Positions 27,994 through 36,879 of a DNA stretch of 64,000 bases are shown one piece after another. Below the pieces are notes generated by a model. It saw only the letters and a program-made list of their open reading frames with translations, did no database searches and was not told the origin of the DNA. Origin of the DNA: Spirosoma validum (GTDB lineage Bacteria; Bacteroidota; Bacteroidia; Cytophagales; Spirosomataceae). Each line of letters begins with the position of its first letter. Within the stretch, counting starts at the first letter, position 1. A program made the translations under genes and the position numbers. Where the stretch lies: assembly GCF_014699035.1 (NCBI RefSeq), contig NZ_JACXAA010000005.1, positions 62,001 to 126,000 of the forward strand, read 5' to 3'.

Positions 27994-28947
27994 CTACGTA
28001 GCGGGTGCGTTGTCCGTTGTTTTGGCTTCTACACTTGGGTTCTTCTCGCCTTCAAGATTGTAGAGCGCAATGTTCATATCGAAGCCAAGGATGAGCAGCA
28101 GGGAAACAAGATTTATCCAGATCATCAGCGCGATCAGCGTACCGATAGAGCCATACAGCTTGTTATAGGACCCAAAATTCGATACGTAGTACGAGAAACC
28201 GAGCGTTGTTAGTACGATGAGTATGGAAGCCGTTACAGCGCCCGGCATAATGAACGTCCATTTCAACGTTACGTCGGGACCAAACCGATACATAATGGAA
28301 ACGACACCCACAAATACGGCGAAGACAACCAGGTAGCGACCGATAATCAGCAGGTTTATAAAAACGACGTTATCGAGAATGCCAAAATGCGTCAGGTACT
28401 CGCTCACGATTCCGCCAATGATCAGGACAACTACGGCTAGGATCAGCGCGAAAGCCAATGTAAAGGTTAACCCCACCGCTATCCCACGCACTTTAAAGAA
28501 ACTCCGTCTTTCGTCCCATTCATAGGCCGAGTTAAAGGCCTGCATCAGCGCAACCACACCACTCGTAGCCGAGTACAGCGCCAATAAAAAACCCAGCGAT
28601 AAAACACCACTCCGGGGCCGACTGATGATGTCGCGGATGGTTGTGTTAACCGTGTTGAACGTATCGCCGGGTAAAACGCGCTGTAGAGATCCCATGATCT
28701 GATCTTCCAGATTCGTAATGGGAATGTACGGGATCAGCGTAAAGAAAAAGATAACGGTTGGGAAGACGGCCAGAATAAGACTATACGAGACGGAGGCTGC
28801 CCGCTCCGTGGTATCGTTGTCAGAAATTTTGGCAAACATTTTCTTCAGAAACGTGTACCAGTCATTCCGGGAGTTAAACGGATGATGATCATACAGCCAG
28901 ATACGAGCCCCCCGCATTGCCTGCAACCCCATTATTTTGTCGAACAT
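27994..28947 (-). CDS. YihY/BrkB family inner-membrane protein
   Basis: 317 residues. A soluble N-terminal stretch is followed by six membrane helices: AASVSYSLILAVFPTVIFFF, LGFLLALYSATSGVVALMQA, the FTLAFALILAVVVLIIGG helix, and a C-terminal pair (YGSIGTLIALMIWINLVSL). This matches the Virul_fac_BrkB family (formerly mis-called RNase BN). The function is unsettled, possibly transport or cell-envelope related. Confidence 0.93.
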   Translation of the reverse strand: MFDKIMGLQAMRGARIWLYDHHPFNSRNDWYTFLKKMFAKISDNDTTERAASVSYSLILAVFPTVIFFFTLIPYIPITNLEDQIMGSLQRVLPGDTFNTVNTTIRDIISRPRSGVLSLGFLLALYSATSGVVALMQAFNSAYEWDERRSFFKVRGIAVGLTFTLAFALILAVVVLIIGGIVSEYLTHFGILDNVVFINLLIIGRYLVVFAVFVGVVSIMYRFGPDVTLKWTFIMPGAVTASILIVLTTLGFSYYVSNFGSYNKLYGSIGTLIALMIWINLVSLLLILGFDMNIALYNLEGEKNPSVEAKTTDNAPAT

Positions 28948-29063
28948 AGTAGCGCTGGTCGTTAATCAATAGTCATCAGGTAACAGTCGTTAGGTGTCCG
29001 GAATTGATCTGGTATTGGCAAGCGACCGTCGTTTATTGACTGACGACTGACTACTTTGGTAAC

Positions 29064-29477
29064 CTACGTCTCAAAAAAAGGTTTGGTGGCATCGACCAGT
29101 TCGGCGGGTGCGGCACAGGGGCGGCCCGTATCGGTACGGACAAATACGAGTGTCGTCTGCCCCGTGTTAAGCAACTGACCTGCCTGATTGAAAATCTCGT
29201 ACGTAAACATCAACCGGGTTTTGGGGAGTTGCGGAATCGTAACGCGAACGGTCAGCAGGTCATCGTATTTCGCCGGTCGGATAAAGCGTGAATTGAGATC
29301 ATAGACCGGCATTGAAACGCCCCCGTCTTCGACTTCTTTATATGCCAATCCAAGATGCCGGAGCATTTCAACCCGGCCAATTTCATAGAACCGGGCGTAA
29401 TTTCCGTAATAAACGATCCCCATCTGGTCGGTATCGTAATAGCGTACCCGTATGTTCGTGACGTCGTGAGTAATCAT
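29064..29477 (-). CDS. Acyl-CoA thioesterase (YbgC/FadM hotdog family)
   Basis: 137 residues from the ATG at 29477; the longer frame to 29537 would translate the purine-rich repeat and is rejected. The catalytic hotdog motif is YYDTDQMGIVYYGNYARFYE with Asp17. Such enzymes hydrolyse short acyl- or aryl-CoA thioesters. It lies downstream of mltG on the same strand, separated by the 115-bp repeat, which reaches the start codon, so its ribosome-binding region is pyrimidine-rich and unusual. Confidence 0.92.
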   Translation of the reverse strand: MITHDVTNIRVRYYDTDQMGIVYYGNYARFYEIGRVEMLRHLGLAYKEVEDGGVSMPVYDLNSRFIRPAKYDDLLTVRVTIPQLPKTRLMFTYEIFNQAGQLLNTGQTTLVFVRTDTGRPCAAPAELVDATKPFFET

Positions 29478-29592
29478 AAAAAAGGAGGAAAGGGGGGAAA
29501 GGGAGTATTGGGAAGAACGGGGGCGAGAAAAGATCAATGCATCTGATTTTTCCCTTTCATCCCACTCCTCCCATTACTCCCTTTTTCCATTT
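29478..29592. repeat. Purine-rich inverted repeat between mltG and thioesterase
   Basis: The left half on the plus strand is GGAGG/GGGGGG-rich and the right half is TCCC-rich. The best pairing is near 29498-29515 (GGGAAAGGGAGTATTGGGA) with the CCCATTACTCCCTTTTTCC segment ending at 29590. It spans the full gap between the two genes and abuts the thioesterase ATG. Confidence 0.65.
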
Positions 29593-30629
29593 TATTTCAT
29601 AATCTTCATGCGTGTTAGCGCTGCCTGGTATAAGCGGGCATTGGCCATGTGTTCAGCCAGCGTTTTCGAGAAGGTATGGTACCCGGTAAAATTAGCGTTG
29701 ACCACAAAATACAGATAGTCGTGTTGTTCGGCATTCAGAACGGCATCGATGGTTGCCGGAGACGGGAGGTTGATCGGTCCCGGCGGCAGACCCGTGTAGC
29801 GATACGTATTATAGGGCGAGTCGATGGCTAACTGCCGATTCAATAACCGACGGATGGTAAAATCACGCAGCGCAAAAATCACAGTTGGATCGGCTTCGAG
29901 TTTCATTCCTTTTTTTATCCGGTTCAGGTAAACCCCGGCAACGCGTGGCTGCTCGTCGCGTTTGTTGGTTTCAGCGGCCACAATGGAAGCCAGTACCTGC
30001 GCCTGGGTTTGAGTCAGTCCGAGTTCTTTGGCTTTGGCCTGGCGTTCGGGTGTCCAGAATTTTTTGTATTCCTTTCCCATGCGCTCCAGTAAGGCCTCGG
30101 GCTTAATGGTCCAGAACAACTCATACGTATTGGGCAGAAACATGCAAACGATGGTCGTGGTATCGAAACCGAACTTCTCACAGGTTGCCGGGTCGTTCAG
30201 GAGATTGCCGAGTGCATCAGGACCGAATTCAAACTTGCTACCCAGTCGCTGAATCAGATCGCTTTTTTGCCGCATGCTATTGAACGTGACTGGCATTGCA
30301 TCCTGATTGCCGCTACGTAGTTTGACCAGGGCTTCCCGGTTACCCATCCTGGGTTTAATCTCGTAACGACCTTCTTTGACGAGTTCGGGATACTTCATCA
30401 TCTTGGCCAGAAACCGGAACGAAGTTTCGTCGTTAACTACATTATAGGTTTTGAGCGTATCCATGACCGACTCAAACGTAGCGCCCTTTCGAATCAGGAG
30501 GGCAAAGGTTTTGTCGTCGTCCTTGACCTGAAGATTCGGACTTTTAAAAACCTGCCAGAAATAAAATGTGAACGTAGTGAGCAGAATAGAAACGGTAAGA
30601 AACAGGCCAATTTGAACGTTACGCGACAT
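29592..30629 (-). CDS. mltG: Endolytic peptidoglycan transglycosylase
   Basis: 345 residues: one N-terminal membrane helix (about 5-26), a LysM-like region (about 40-110) and the YceG catalytic domain. LASIVAAETNKRDEQPRVAG contains the catalytic Glu of the VxxET motif, followed by YLNRIKKGMKLEADPTVIFA and YNTYRYTGLPPGPINLPS. MltG cleaves nascent glycan strands at the inner membrane and sets glycan length. A good promoter lies at 30718-30746, leaving an 80-nt leader with direct repeats and a hairpin. Confidence 0.95.
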   Translation of the reverse strand: MSRNVQIGLFLTVSILLTTFTFYFWQVFKSPNLQVKDDDKTFALLIRKGATFESVMDTLKTYNVVNDETSFRFLAKMMKYPELVKEGRYEIKPRMGNREALVKLRSGNQDAMPVTFNSMRQKSDLIQRLGSKFEFGPDALGNLLNDPATCEKFGFDTTTIVCMFLPNTYELFWTIKPEALLERMGKEYKKFWTPERQAKAKELGLTQTQAQVLASIVAAETNKRDEQPRVAGVYLNRIKKGMKLEADPTVIFALRDFTIRRLLNRQLAIDSPYNTYRYTGLPPGPINLPSPATIDAVLNAEQHDYLYFVVNANFTGYHTFSKTLAEHMANARLYQAALTRMKIMK

Positions 30630-30673
30630 GTTGTAAATGATGAATTATGAATCAGGGCCGCCTGTGCGGATGA

Positions 30674-30709
30674 ATTATGAATAATTGAGCATTAATTCTT
30701 ATTCATAAT
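30674..30709. repeat. AT-rich hairpin in the mltG leader
   Basis: 11-bp arms (30674-30684 and 30699-30709) with a 14-nt loop. The left arm overlaps the second copy of the 14-bp direct repeat GATGAATTATGAAT. It lies in the predicted 5' untranslated region of mltG. Confidence 0.55.
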
Positions 30710-30717
30710 CCATTTTG

Positions 30718-30746
30718 CAAATTTAGGGCAAAACAGAACCAATCAA
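30718..30746 (-). promoter_or_regulatory. Putative mltG promoter
   Basis: Minus-strand TTG (30744-30746), 18-bp spacer, TAAATTTG (30718-30725): a full match to the Bacteroidota promoter consensus. Transcription would start near 30712. Confidence 0.6.
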
Positions 30747-30890
30747 TCTATCTTTTATGAAGTATACGTTACTCTTGCTGTTCGTGCTGCTTGTTGAAAG
30801 CGATAGTCGTCGGCGTGTTTGGTAACAGGGGTTATCAAACGCCGTTGAGTCAAAGTTTACAGTTTCTGGCAAAGGATCTGTGCAGCGGGC

Positions 30891-30928
30891 TAACTTTGCA
30901 CCTACAAACACCAAATCCCGACGGGGAG
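30891..30928 (+). promoter_or_regulatory. Putative -7 element and ribosome-binding site of the MFS operon
   Basis: TAACTTTG at 30891-30898 matches TAnnTTTG exactly, though no TTG lies at the usual -33 distance. GGGGAG at 30923-30928 is 10 nt before the TTG at 30939 and is the best argument for that start codon. Confidence 0.45.
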
Positions 30929-30938
30929 CTGTATCAAT

Positions 30939-32201
30939 TTGTCAGCCGTTCACCAAGTATCCGCTCGCCGTGCTTCTCGCGGCCCTTCGCTTTACACGCT
31001 CTCGTTCTGGCTACTGTGTGTCAGTAACTTCCTGTTTTCGGCCAGCTTCTCGATGATGATCCCCGAATTACCCGCCTATCTCACCAAACTGGGCGGCCGG
31101 GAATACGTAGGATTAATTATCGCTCTCTTCACGTTTACGGCCGGCGTCTCGCGACCGTTTAGCGGCAAAATTACCGATACCGTGGGGCGGGTGCCGGTCA
31201 TGGCGTTTGGATCTCTGGTGTGCTTTCTTTGCGGGTTTCTGTATCCGTATTTGATTACGGTAGGAGGCTTCCTGACGCTACGTCTGATTCACGGTTTTTC
31301 GACAGGCACTAAGCCGACAGCTACGTCGGCCTATGTTGCTGACGTCGTACCGGCCGATCGTCGGGGGGAGGCAATGGGCATGCTGGGCTTATTTACGGCG
31401 ATGGGAATGTCGCTGGGGCCAGCGATTGGTAGCTGGTTAGCCACCGATTTTTCCATGAACGTCATGTTCTGGACCTCGTCGGCATTTGCCCTGCTGTCAA
31501 TCGGTATTTTGCTGCAAATGCCTGAAACCCTGGTGAATCGGCAACCGTTTCGATTCGGGCTATTACGTCTGAAAAAAGAAGAAATATTCGATAAACACGC
31601 TCTGCCGCCGTTCATCGTGCAACTCTTGCAGGCCTTTTCGTCGGGCGTCATTCTGACCATCATTTCAACGCTGAGTACGTCGCTGGGCATTACCAACAAG
31701 GGGTTATTCTTTACGGTTTATACGATTGCTTCGCTGGGCGTTCGACTGTTGTTCAGCCGGACGTCGGATCGCTACGGTCGGGTTCCGGTATTGTTTATCT
31801 CATCGGCGATACTGGCCGTTTCCATGGTGCTGTTGATGCTGACGGATTCGACCATCTGGTTCTGGGCGGCCGCCATTTGTTACGGGATGTCCTGGGGAAT
31901 GAACACACCGACCTTGCAGGCCTGGACCGCCGACCTGAGCAATGAGCACACCCGCGGTCGCGCCATGGCGACGGTCTACATTGCGCTCGAGGCCGGTATT
32001 GGCCTAGGCGCTGTTGCGTCAGGATGGTTGCTGAACCACGTTGCCAGCGAATCAGGAATTGCGGCATCCTTTGCTGCAGCAGGTCTGCTGGCATTGGTTG
32101 CCGTTGGTTATCTGGGCTGGTATTGGCAAAAAAGCCGGCAGCCAGTGCATCCTCACCGGGCCGAAGAAGATGAAACGACGTTGCTGGATGGCGAATTATG
32201 A
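30939..32201 (+). CDS. Major facilitator superfamily transporter
   Basis: 420 residues, about 12 membrane helices with the MFS loop motif (GKITDTVGRVPVMAFG between helices 2 and 3, and FSRTSDRYGRVPVLF in the second half). The frame has a stop at 30891-30893 and no ATG before the first helix, so the TTG at 30939 with its GGGGAG site is the likely start. Probably a drug or metabolite efflux pump; substrate unknown. It overlaps the next gene by 4 bp (32198-32201), forming a coupled three-gene operon. Confidence 0.92.
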   Translation: MSAVHQVSARRASRGPSLYTLSFWLLCVSNFLFSASFSMMIPELPAYLTKLGGREYVGLIIALFTFTAGVSRPFSGKITDTVGRVPVMAFGSLVCFLCGFLYPYLITVGGFLTLRLIHGFSTGTKPTATSAYVADVVPADRRGEAMGMLGLFTAMGMSLGPAIGSWLATDFSMNVMFWTSSAFALLSIGILLQMPETLVNRQPFRFGLLRLKKEEIFDKHALPPFIVQLLQAFSSGVILTIISTLSTSLGITNKGLFFTVYTIASLGVRLLFSRTSDRYGRVPVLFISSAILAVSMVLLMLTDSTIWFWAAAICYGMSWGMNTPTLQAWTADLSNEHTRGRAMATVYIALEAGIGLGAVASGWLLNHVASESGIAASFAAAGLLALVAVGYLGWYWQKSRQPVHPHRAEEDETTLLDGEL

Positions 32202-32614
32202 TGGACGAACTGGAACCGAAAATTCGTCCGTTAGTCGAAGCGCTGAACAAGACGGGATTGTTACGTACATTTTCGAGTTGTGAGGGCCATTTTGATCCCG
32301 GCGAGCAAACCATCGTTGATCGCAATCGAGCCGAAATCCGCTTTGTTCCAGCTGATAACGTATCGGCGAATGATGTAGAAAAACTGCTGGCCAGCGTACT
32401 GACACAGTTCAAAACTCGGCATGGTTTACTACCTGTTCATCTGACGGCGTACAAATTGTATACGCCAATAGACGAAGACAGCACTGAGGAAACGTTTGTC
32501 CTCGAACTGCGTCCATTCAATCGATTCGACCCCCCTGATCGGAAACGTAGTGATACCGACCGGGCCATTGAGCAGACTACAAAGTTAGTAACGCTTTATT
32601 CACGACTGCAATGA
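32198..32614 (+). CDS. Small soluble protein with TYW3-like motif
   Basis: 138 residues. It is not a family I recognise with confidence. Residues 21-35 (LLRTFSSCEGHFDPG) recall the Ser-Ser-Cys-x-Gly motif of TYW3-type tRNA wybutosine methyltransferases, and the helix before it (PKIRPLVEALNKTG) fits that fold. The protein is shorter than TYW3 and lacks other recognisable SAM motifs. It overlaps both neighbours by 4 bp, so its function is probably tied to the transporter or the methyltransferase. Confidence 0.7.
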   Translation: MMDELEPKIRPLVEALNKTGLLRTFSSCEGHFDPGEQTIVDRNRAEIRFVPADNVSANDVEKLLASVLTQFKTRHGLLPVHLTAYKLYTPIDEDSTEETFVLELRPFNRFDPPDRKRSDTDRAIEQTTKLVTLYSRLQ

Positions 32615-33357
32615 ACTGGAATACCGACCTGTACACCCAAAAACACTCGTTTGTTTATCAATACGGCGAAGGCCTGCTCGAACTGCTTAATCCACGACCT
32701 CATGAACGAATCCTGGATCTCGGCTGTGGCTCTGGAGAATTAACCCAGCGGATCGCCGAATCGGGAGCGCAGGTAATTGGGATCGATTCATCGGCAACGA
32801 TGCTGAACAAAGCGCAGGCTCAATTCCCGACGCTTACGGTACATCAAATGGATGCCACGAATTTTTCGTTTGATGATCCTTTCGACGCCATTTTTTCAAA
32901 TGCCGTTTTACACTGGGTGCCGGATTATGAAGCTACTGTTCGACAGATGGCCAAAGCACTGAAACCGGGCGGTCGGCTGGTACTTGAATTTGGTGGAAAA
33001 AATAACGTAGCAACCATCGTAAATGCGGTTGCCAGGCAGCTGGAAAAATTTGGCTATTCGTTTACACCCTTCTGGTTTTTCCCGTCTATAGGGGAGTACA
33101 CGCCGGTTCTGGAACAATACGGATTTAAGGTCCGATTAGCGCAACACTACGATCGCGACACGTTGCTAAACGATCCGGAGACAGGTTTGGCAGACTGGAT
33201 CGAACAATTTGGACCTTACTTTTTTAAGAACGTAGCGTCAGCTGATAAAGCCGCTATTCTTGAAGCGATAAACGACGATCTTCGGCCGGCCCTGTTTCGC
33301 GATGGACGCTGGTACGCGGATTACAAGCGCATCCGGATTGTGGCGGAGAAAACGTAG
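32611..33357 (+). CDS. Class I SAM-dependent methyltransferase (trans-aconitate methyltransferase-like)
   Basis: 248 residues. Motif I ILDLGCGSGELTQRIAESGA, acidic residue in VIGIDSS, motif II FDAIFSNAVLHWVPDYE and motif III LKPGGRLVLEFGG. The HWV and later WIEQFGPYFF features resemble Tam-type methyltransferases of small carboxylic acids, but specificity is a guess. Third gene of the transporter operon (4-bp overlap). Its stop lies inside the inverted repeat that follows. Confidence 0.92.
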   Translation: MNWNTDLYTQKHSFVYQYGEGLLELLNPRPHERILDLGCGSGELTQRIAESGAQVIGIDSSATMLNKAQAQFPTLTVHQMDATNFSFDDPFDAIFSNAVLHWVPDYEATVRQMAKALKPGGRLVLEFGGKNNVATIVNAVARQLEKFGYSFTPFWFFPSIGEYTPVLEQYGFKVRLAQHYDRDTLLNDPETGLADWIEQFGPYFFKNVASADKAAILEAINDDLRPALFRDGRWYADYKRIRIVAEKT

Positions 33358-33442
33358 CGTGGGTCTTCAGCCCGCGTAGCCGTAGCTAAAATTGGTAGTC
33401 ACAACTTAGCCTGCGGCTACGCGGGCTGAAGACCCACGCTAC
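33354..33442. repeat. Long inverted repeat at the 3' end of a convergent pair
   Basis: Perfect 29-bp arms (33354-33382 and 33414-33442), with further partial pairing towards a 31-nt centre. The left arm starts within the methyltransferase stop codon; the right arm ends 6 bp before the hslU stop. Probable bidirectional terminator of REP-like origin. Confidence 0.8.
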
Positions 33443-33448
33443 CTATCC

Positions 33449-34840
33449 CTACAAAATAAACTGGCTCAGATCCCGATTCTTCACCAGACCATTCAGCTTT
33501 TCACCAACCAGCTCTTTCGTAACGACAACCTTGGCGTTGGCGCCAATGACGTCGGGAATGTCGAACATGAAATCGTTCATGAGGTGGCTCAATACGGTTT
33601 GCAACCGACGGGCACCAATATTTTCAACTTCGCTATTCACTTCGAACGCAATGCGAGCCAGTTCACGTAACGCGTCATCCTGAAACGTCAGTTCAACGTT
33701 TTCGGCGGCCAGCATCGCTTCGTACTGCTTGGTCAGCGCGTTTTTAGGCTCTTTCAGAATCTGATAAAAATCATCTTCTGACAGGCTTTGTAATTCCACC
33801 CGAATTGGGAAACGTCCCTGTAATTCGGGAATCAGATCACTCGGTTTGGCTATGTGGAAAGCTCCGGCCGCTACAAATAGAATGTGGTCAGTGTGAATGA
33901 CGCCGTATTTCGTGTTCACGGCGCTGCCTTCTACAATCGGCAGCAAATCGCGCTGAACCCCTTCGCGGCTAACATCGGGACCGCCACCGCCGTTGCCTGA
34001 GCGGGCAGAGGCTACTTTGTCGATTTCGTCGATGAAAATAATCCCGGCGTCTTCGGCTTTGCGGATGGCTTCTTCTTTCACCTCGTCCATGTCAATGAGC
34101 TTGGCGGCTTCCTCTTCAAGCAGGATTTTGCGGGCTTCGGCAATGCTGACTTTCCGCTTTTTGCCCCGCTTCGGCATCATGTTGCCGATCATTTCCTGGA
34201 TGTTCATCATCGACAGATCATCGACAGCACCGCCCATCACGCCAATGTTCGGAACCTGACTTTGCTGTACGTCGATGTCAATTTTACGGTCGTCCATTTC
34301 GCCCGAGCGAATTTTCTCGCGGAACCGTTCGCGGGTTCGTTCGTTTATTTCGGCATCAGGATCACCGTTTTTCTCATTTTCGAAGCCTAAATGCTGGCCA
34401 TTGGCTGGTTTCACGGGCGGAATCAGAATATCCAGAATGGCATCTTCAACCTGCTGTTGCGCTTTCACCTGAACCGATTCTTTCTTGGCGTTCCGCACCA
34501 TGTTGACGGCCTGCTCAACCAGGTCACGTACCATGCTCTCGACATCGCGTCCGACGTAACCGACTTCCGTAAATTTCGACGCTTCTACTTTAATGAAAGG
34601 AGCGTCGGCAATTTTGGCTAACCGACGGGCAATCTCGGTTTTGCCAACGCCGGTAGCCCCAATCATCAGGATATTGTTGGGAGTAATTTCACGTTGCATA
34701 TCGGTTGCACTATTCATCCGACGCCAGCGATTGCGAAGCGCAATCGCTACGTTCCGTTTTGCGTCGTTTTGGCCGATAATGTACTGATCTAGTTCGGCGA
34801 CAATTTGCCGGGGAGTAAGGTCTTTGAGTGATTGGGTCAT
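33449..34840 (-). CDS. hslU: HslU ATPase subunit of the HslVU protease
   Basis: 463 residues. Begins LTPRQIVAELDQYIIGQNDA; Walker A GATGVGKTEIARR; a long intermediate I domain; Walker B IIFIDEIDKVA; sensor region FPIRVELQSLSEDDF; and a C-terminal tail ending RDLSQFIL, which docks into HslV. It unfolds substrates for the HslV peptidase in the cytoplasm. hslV is not adjacent or anywhere in the window, unlike the hslVU operon of many bacteria. Confidence 0.97.
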   Translation of the reverse strand: MTQSLKDLTPRQIVAELDQYIIGQNDAKRNVAIALRNRWRRMNSATDMQREITPNNILMIGATGVGKTEIARRLAKIADAPFIKVEASKFTEVGYVGRDVESMVRDLVEQAVNMVRNAKKESVQVKAQQQVEDAILDILIPPVKPANGQHLGFENEKNGDPDAEINERTRERFREKIRSGEMDDRKIDIDVQQSQVPNIGVMGGAVDDLSMMNIQEMIGNMMPKRGKKRKVSIAEARKILLEEEAAKLIDMDEVKEEAIRKAEDAGIIFIDEIDKVASARSGNGGGGPDVSREGVQRDLLPIVEGSAVNTKYGVIHTDHILFVAAGAFHIAKPSDLIPELQGRFPIRVELQSLSEDDFYQILKEPKNALTKQYEAMLAAENVELTFQDDALRELARIAFEVNSEVENIGARRLQTVLSHLMNDFMFDIPDVIGANAKVVVTKELVGEKLNGLVKNRDLSQFIL

Positions 34841-34986
34841 TGAATACGTAAAACGCTATTAACCGGGCGCTTTTAGGAAAGAAACACAGGAAATACAAAA
34901 TTGTGCCAATGGTACGGAAAAAATGGGATTTTACTCGTTATCATTGCAGAACCCGCTTGATACTAAACCGTTAATTATTTCTCAGC

Positions 34987-36870
34987 ATGAAGTTCAGTCA
35001 AACACTCTTTTTTCTCCTTTACGTTACAATAGTCTTTGCTCAACCGCCCATTCAATTAATTCCACAACCGGTTAGTGTTCAGCCTCAAAGCGGTGTTTTT
35101 ACGCTTACCAAGTCAACAACGATTCACTATAATCAGGCGGACGGACGCGCGGTTGCCGAGATGCTCAGTCAGCAACTAAACGTACCGACGGGTTTCGGTT
35201 TATCGGCAAAAGAAGGGAAATCCGGTAAGATTCAGCTAAACCTGAACGCTACGCCCAATTCACAACTGGGCGGGGAAGGCTACACGCTCGATGCTTCGTC
35301 AAAAGCAGTTGTGATTACGGCGAATCGCCCGGCGGGATTGTTCTACGGCATACAGACCTTAACGCAACTGCTACCGAAAGAAATTGGCAGTAAAAAAGTT
35401 GTTACGGCTACCTGGACGCTGCCCGCTGTTAAGATTACCGATTATCCACGCTTTGGCTGGCGTGGCATCATGCTCGACGTAAGCCGTAATTTCTTTACGA
35501 AAACCGAGGTTAAACAATACATCGACCAGTTGGCAAAGCTGAAATACAATACGTTCCACTGGCACCTGACAGACGATAATGGCTGGCGAATTGAAATTAA
35601 ATCCTTACCTAAACTAACTGAAGTAGGAGCCTGGCGTGTACCACGGGCGGGTCATTTCGGTGATCGTGCTGACCCCAAACCGGGTGAGCCTGCTACGTCC
35701 GGTGGGTTTTATACCCAAGACGATATTCGGGAAATTGTTGCCTATGCGCAGGTACGTAACGTAACGATTGTACCCGAAATCGACGTACCCGGACACAGTA
35801 TGGCTGCTCTTGCGGCTTATCCCGAATTGAGCTGTACAAAAGCGCCGGTGACCGTAAATCCCGGAACGCCGTTTTCGGAATGGTACGGCAACGGTACGTT
35901 TAAGATGAAAGTCGAAAACACGCTGAACCCTTCCGATGAGAACGTGTATGCGTTTCTGGATAAAGTCTTTACCGAAGTAGCCGCGCTTTTCCCAAATCCA
36001 TACATTCACGTTGGGGGCGATGAGTGTTACAAAGGCTACTGGGCCAATGATCCTGGTTGTCAGGCATTGATGAAGCAACTGAACATCCGCCACGTTGAAG
36101 ATTTGCAGGGGTATTTCATGAGTCGCGTTGAGAAGATTCTGACCGCCAAAGGCAAGAAACTGTTGGGCTGGGACGAAATTCTGGAAGGCGGCATTTCGCC
36201 CGGCGCTACGGTGATGAGCTGGCGGGGAATAAAAGGCGGTATCGAAGCGGCTCATGCAGGTCATAATGTGGTGATGACGCCCAGTACGTTTGCTTATCTG
36301 GATTACAACCAGGGCGACCCTACCATCGACCCGCCGATTTACGCAAGCCTCCGCACGCAGAAAAGCTACAGTTACGAACCAGTTCCCGATGGCGTCGATG
36401 CCAAATACATTTTAGGTGGGCAGGGCAACCTCTGGACAGAGCAAATTCCGACCTTACGGTACGCCGAGTACATGACCTATCCGCGCGCCTGGGCGTTATC
36501 CGAGGTGTTCTGGTCGCCGAAGACGGTTAAAAACTGGCCTGATTTCGTGCAGCGTATGGAGAGTCATTTCGATCGTGCCGACGTAGCGCAGATAAATTAT
36601 TCGCGGGCTATTTATGACCCGATCATCCGAACAAACATCAAGGACGGCAAACTACAACTGGAGATGGCGGGCGAAATTCCGGGCCTGGATATGTACTACA
36701 CGATTGACGACACGATGCCCGATCAATTCTCAACAAAATACAGCCAGCCCGTTAATCTCCCGGATGGACCCATTACCCTACGGGTTGCTACGTATCGTTC
36801 TGGAAAACCCATAGGTCACCTGATTACACTCAAACGGGATGACTTGCAGAAGCGGGTGGGACGTTTTTGA
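34987..36870 (+). CDS. Secreted beta-N-acetylhexosaminidase (GH20)
   Basis: 627 residues. Signal peptide 1-18, GH20b N-terminal domain (about 20-150), TIM-barrel catalytic domain with GWRGIMLDVSRNFF, FHWHLTDDNGWRIEIKSLPK and the catalytic Asp-Glu pair in HVGGDECYKGYW, and a short C-terminal domain with chitobiase-like sequence (YYTIDDTMPDQFS). It releases terminal GlcNAc/GalNAc from glycans in the periplasm or outside the cell. Monocistronic. Confidence 0.95.
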   Translation: MKFSQTLFFLLYVTIVFAQPPIQLIPQPVSVQPQSGVFTLTKSTTIHYNQADGRAVAEMLSQQLNVPTGFGLSAKEGKSGKIQLNLNATPNSQLGGEGYTLDASSKAVVITANRPAGLFYGIQTLTQLLPKEIGSKKVVTATWTLPAVKITDYPRFGWRGIMLDVSRNFFTKTEVKQYIDQLAKLKYNTFHWHLTDDNGWRIEIKSLPKLTEVGAWRVPRAGHFGDRADPKPGEPATSGGFYTQDDIREIVAYAQVRNVTIVPEIDVPGHSMAALAAYPELSCTKAPVTVNPGTPFSEWYGNGTFKMKVENTLNPSDENVYAFLDKVFTEVAALFPNPYIHVGGDECYKGYWANDPGCQALMKQLNIRHVEDLQGYFMSRVEKILTAKGKKLLGWDEILEGGISPGATVMSWRGIKGGIEAAHAGHNVVMTPSTFAYLDYNQGDPTIDPPIYASLRTQKSYSYEPVPDGVDAKYILGGQGNLWTEQIPTLRYAEYMTYPRAWALSEVFWSPKTVKNWPDFVQRMESHFDRADVAQINYSRAIYDPIIRTNIKDGKLQLEMAGEIPGLDMYYTIDDTMPDQFSTKYSQPVNLPDGPITLRVATYRSGKPIGHLITLKRDDLQKRVGRF

Positions 36871-36879
36871 ACGTCCTAA

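Larger units (their letters stand above)
30630..30938. other. Divergent intergenic region between mltG and the MFS gene
   Basis: 309 bp. It holds the mltG leader with two 14-bp direct repeats (30639-30652 and 30669-30682) and a hairpin, the mltG promoter, a -7 element for the transporter operon and a 22-codon signal-peptide-like ORF starting at 30757 that I do not accept as a gene. Confidence 0.6.

Noticed and set aside
29478..29537. Longer start for the thioesterase
   Set aside because: It would translate the purine-rich repeat into a Ser/Arg/Leu string before the family start.
30757..30825. 22-codon ORF beginning with a signal-peptide-like MKYTLLLLFVLLV
   Set aside because: It stops after 22 codons and no continuing frame with domain sequence was found; may be a relic of a lost exported gene, but unsupported.
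31331..32412. Two long minus-strand ORFs (122 and 205 residues) opposite the MFS gene
   Set aside because: They are antisense to a well-conserved transporter, have Arg/Ser-rich composition without domain motifs and no promoter.
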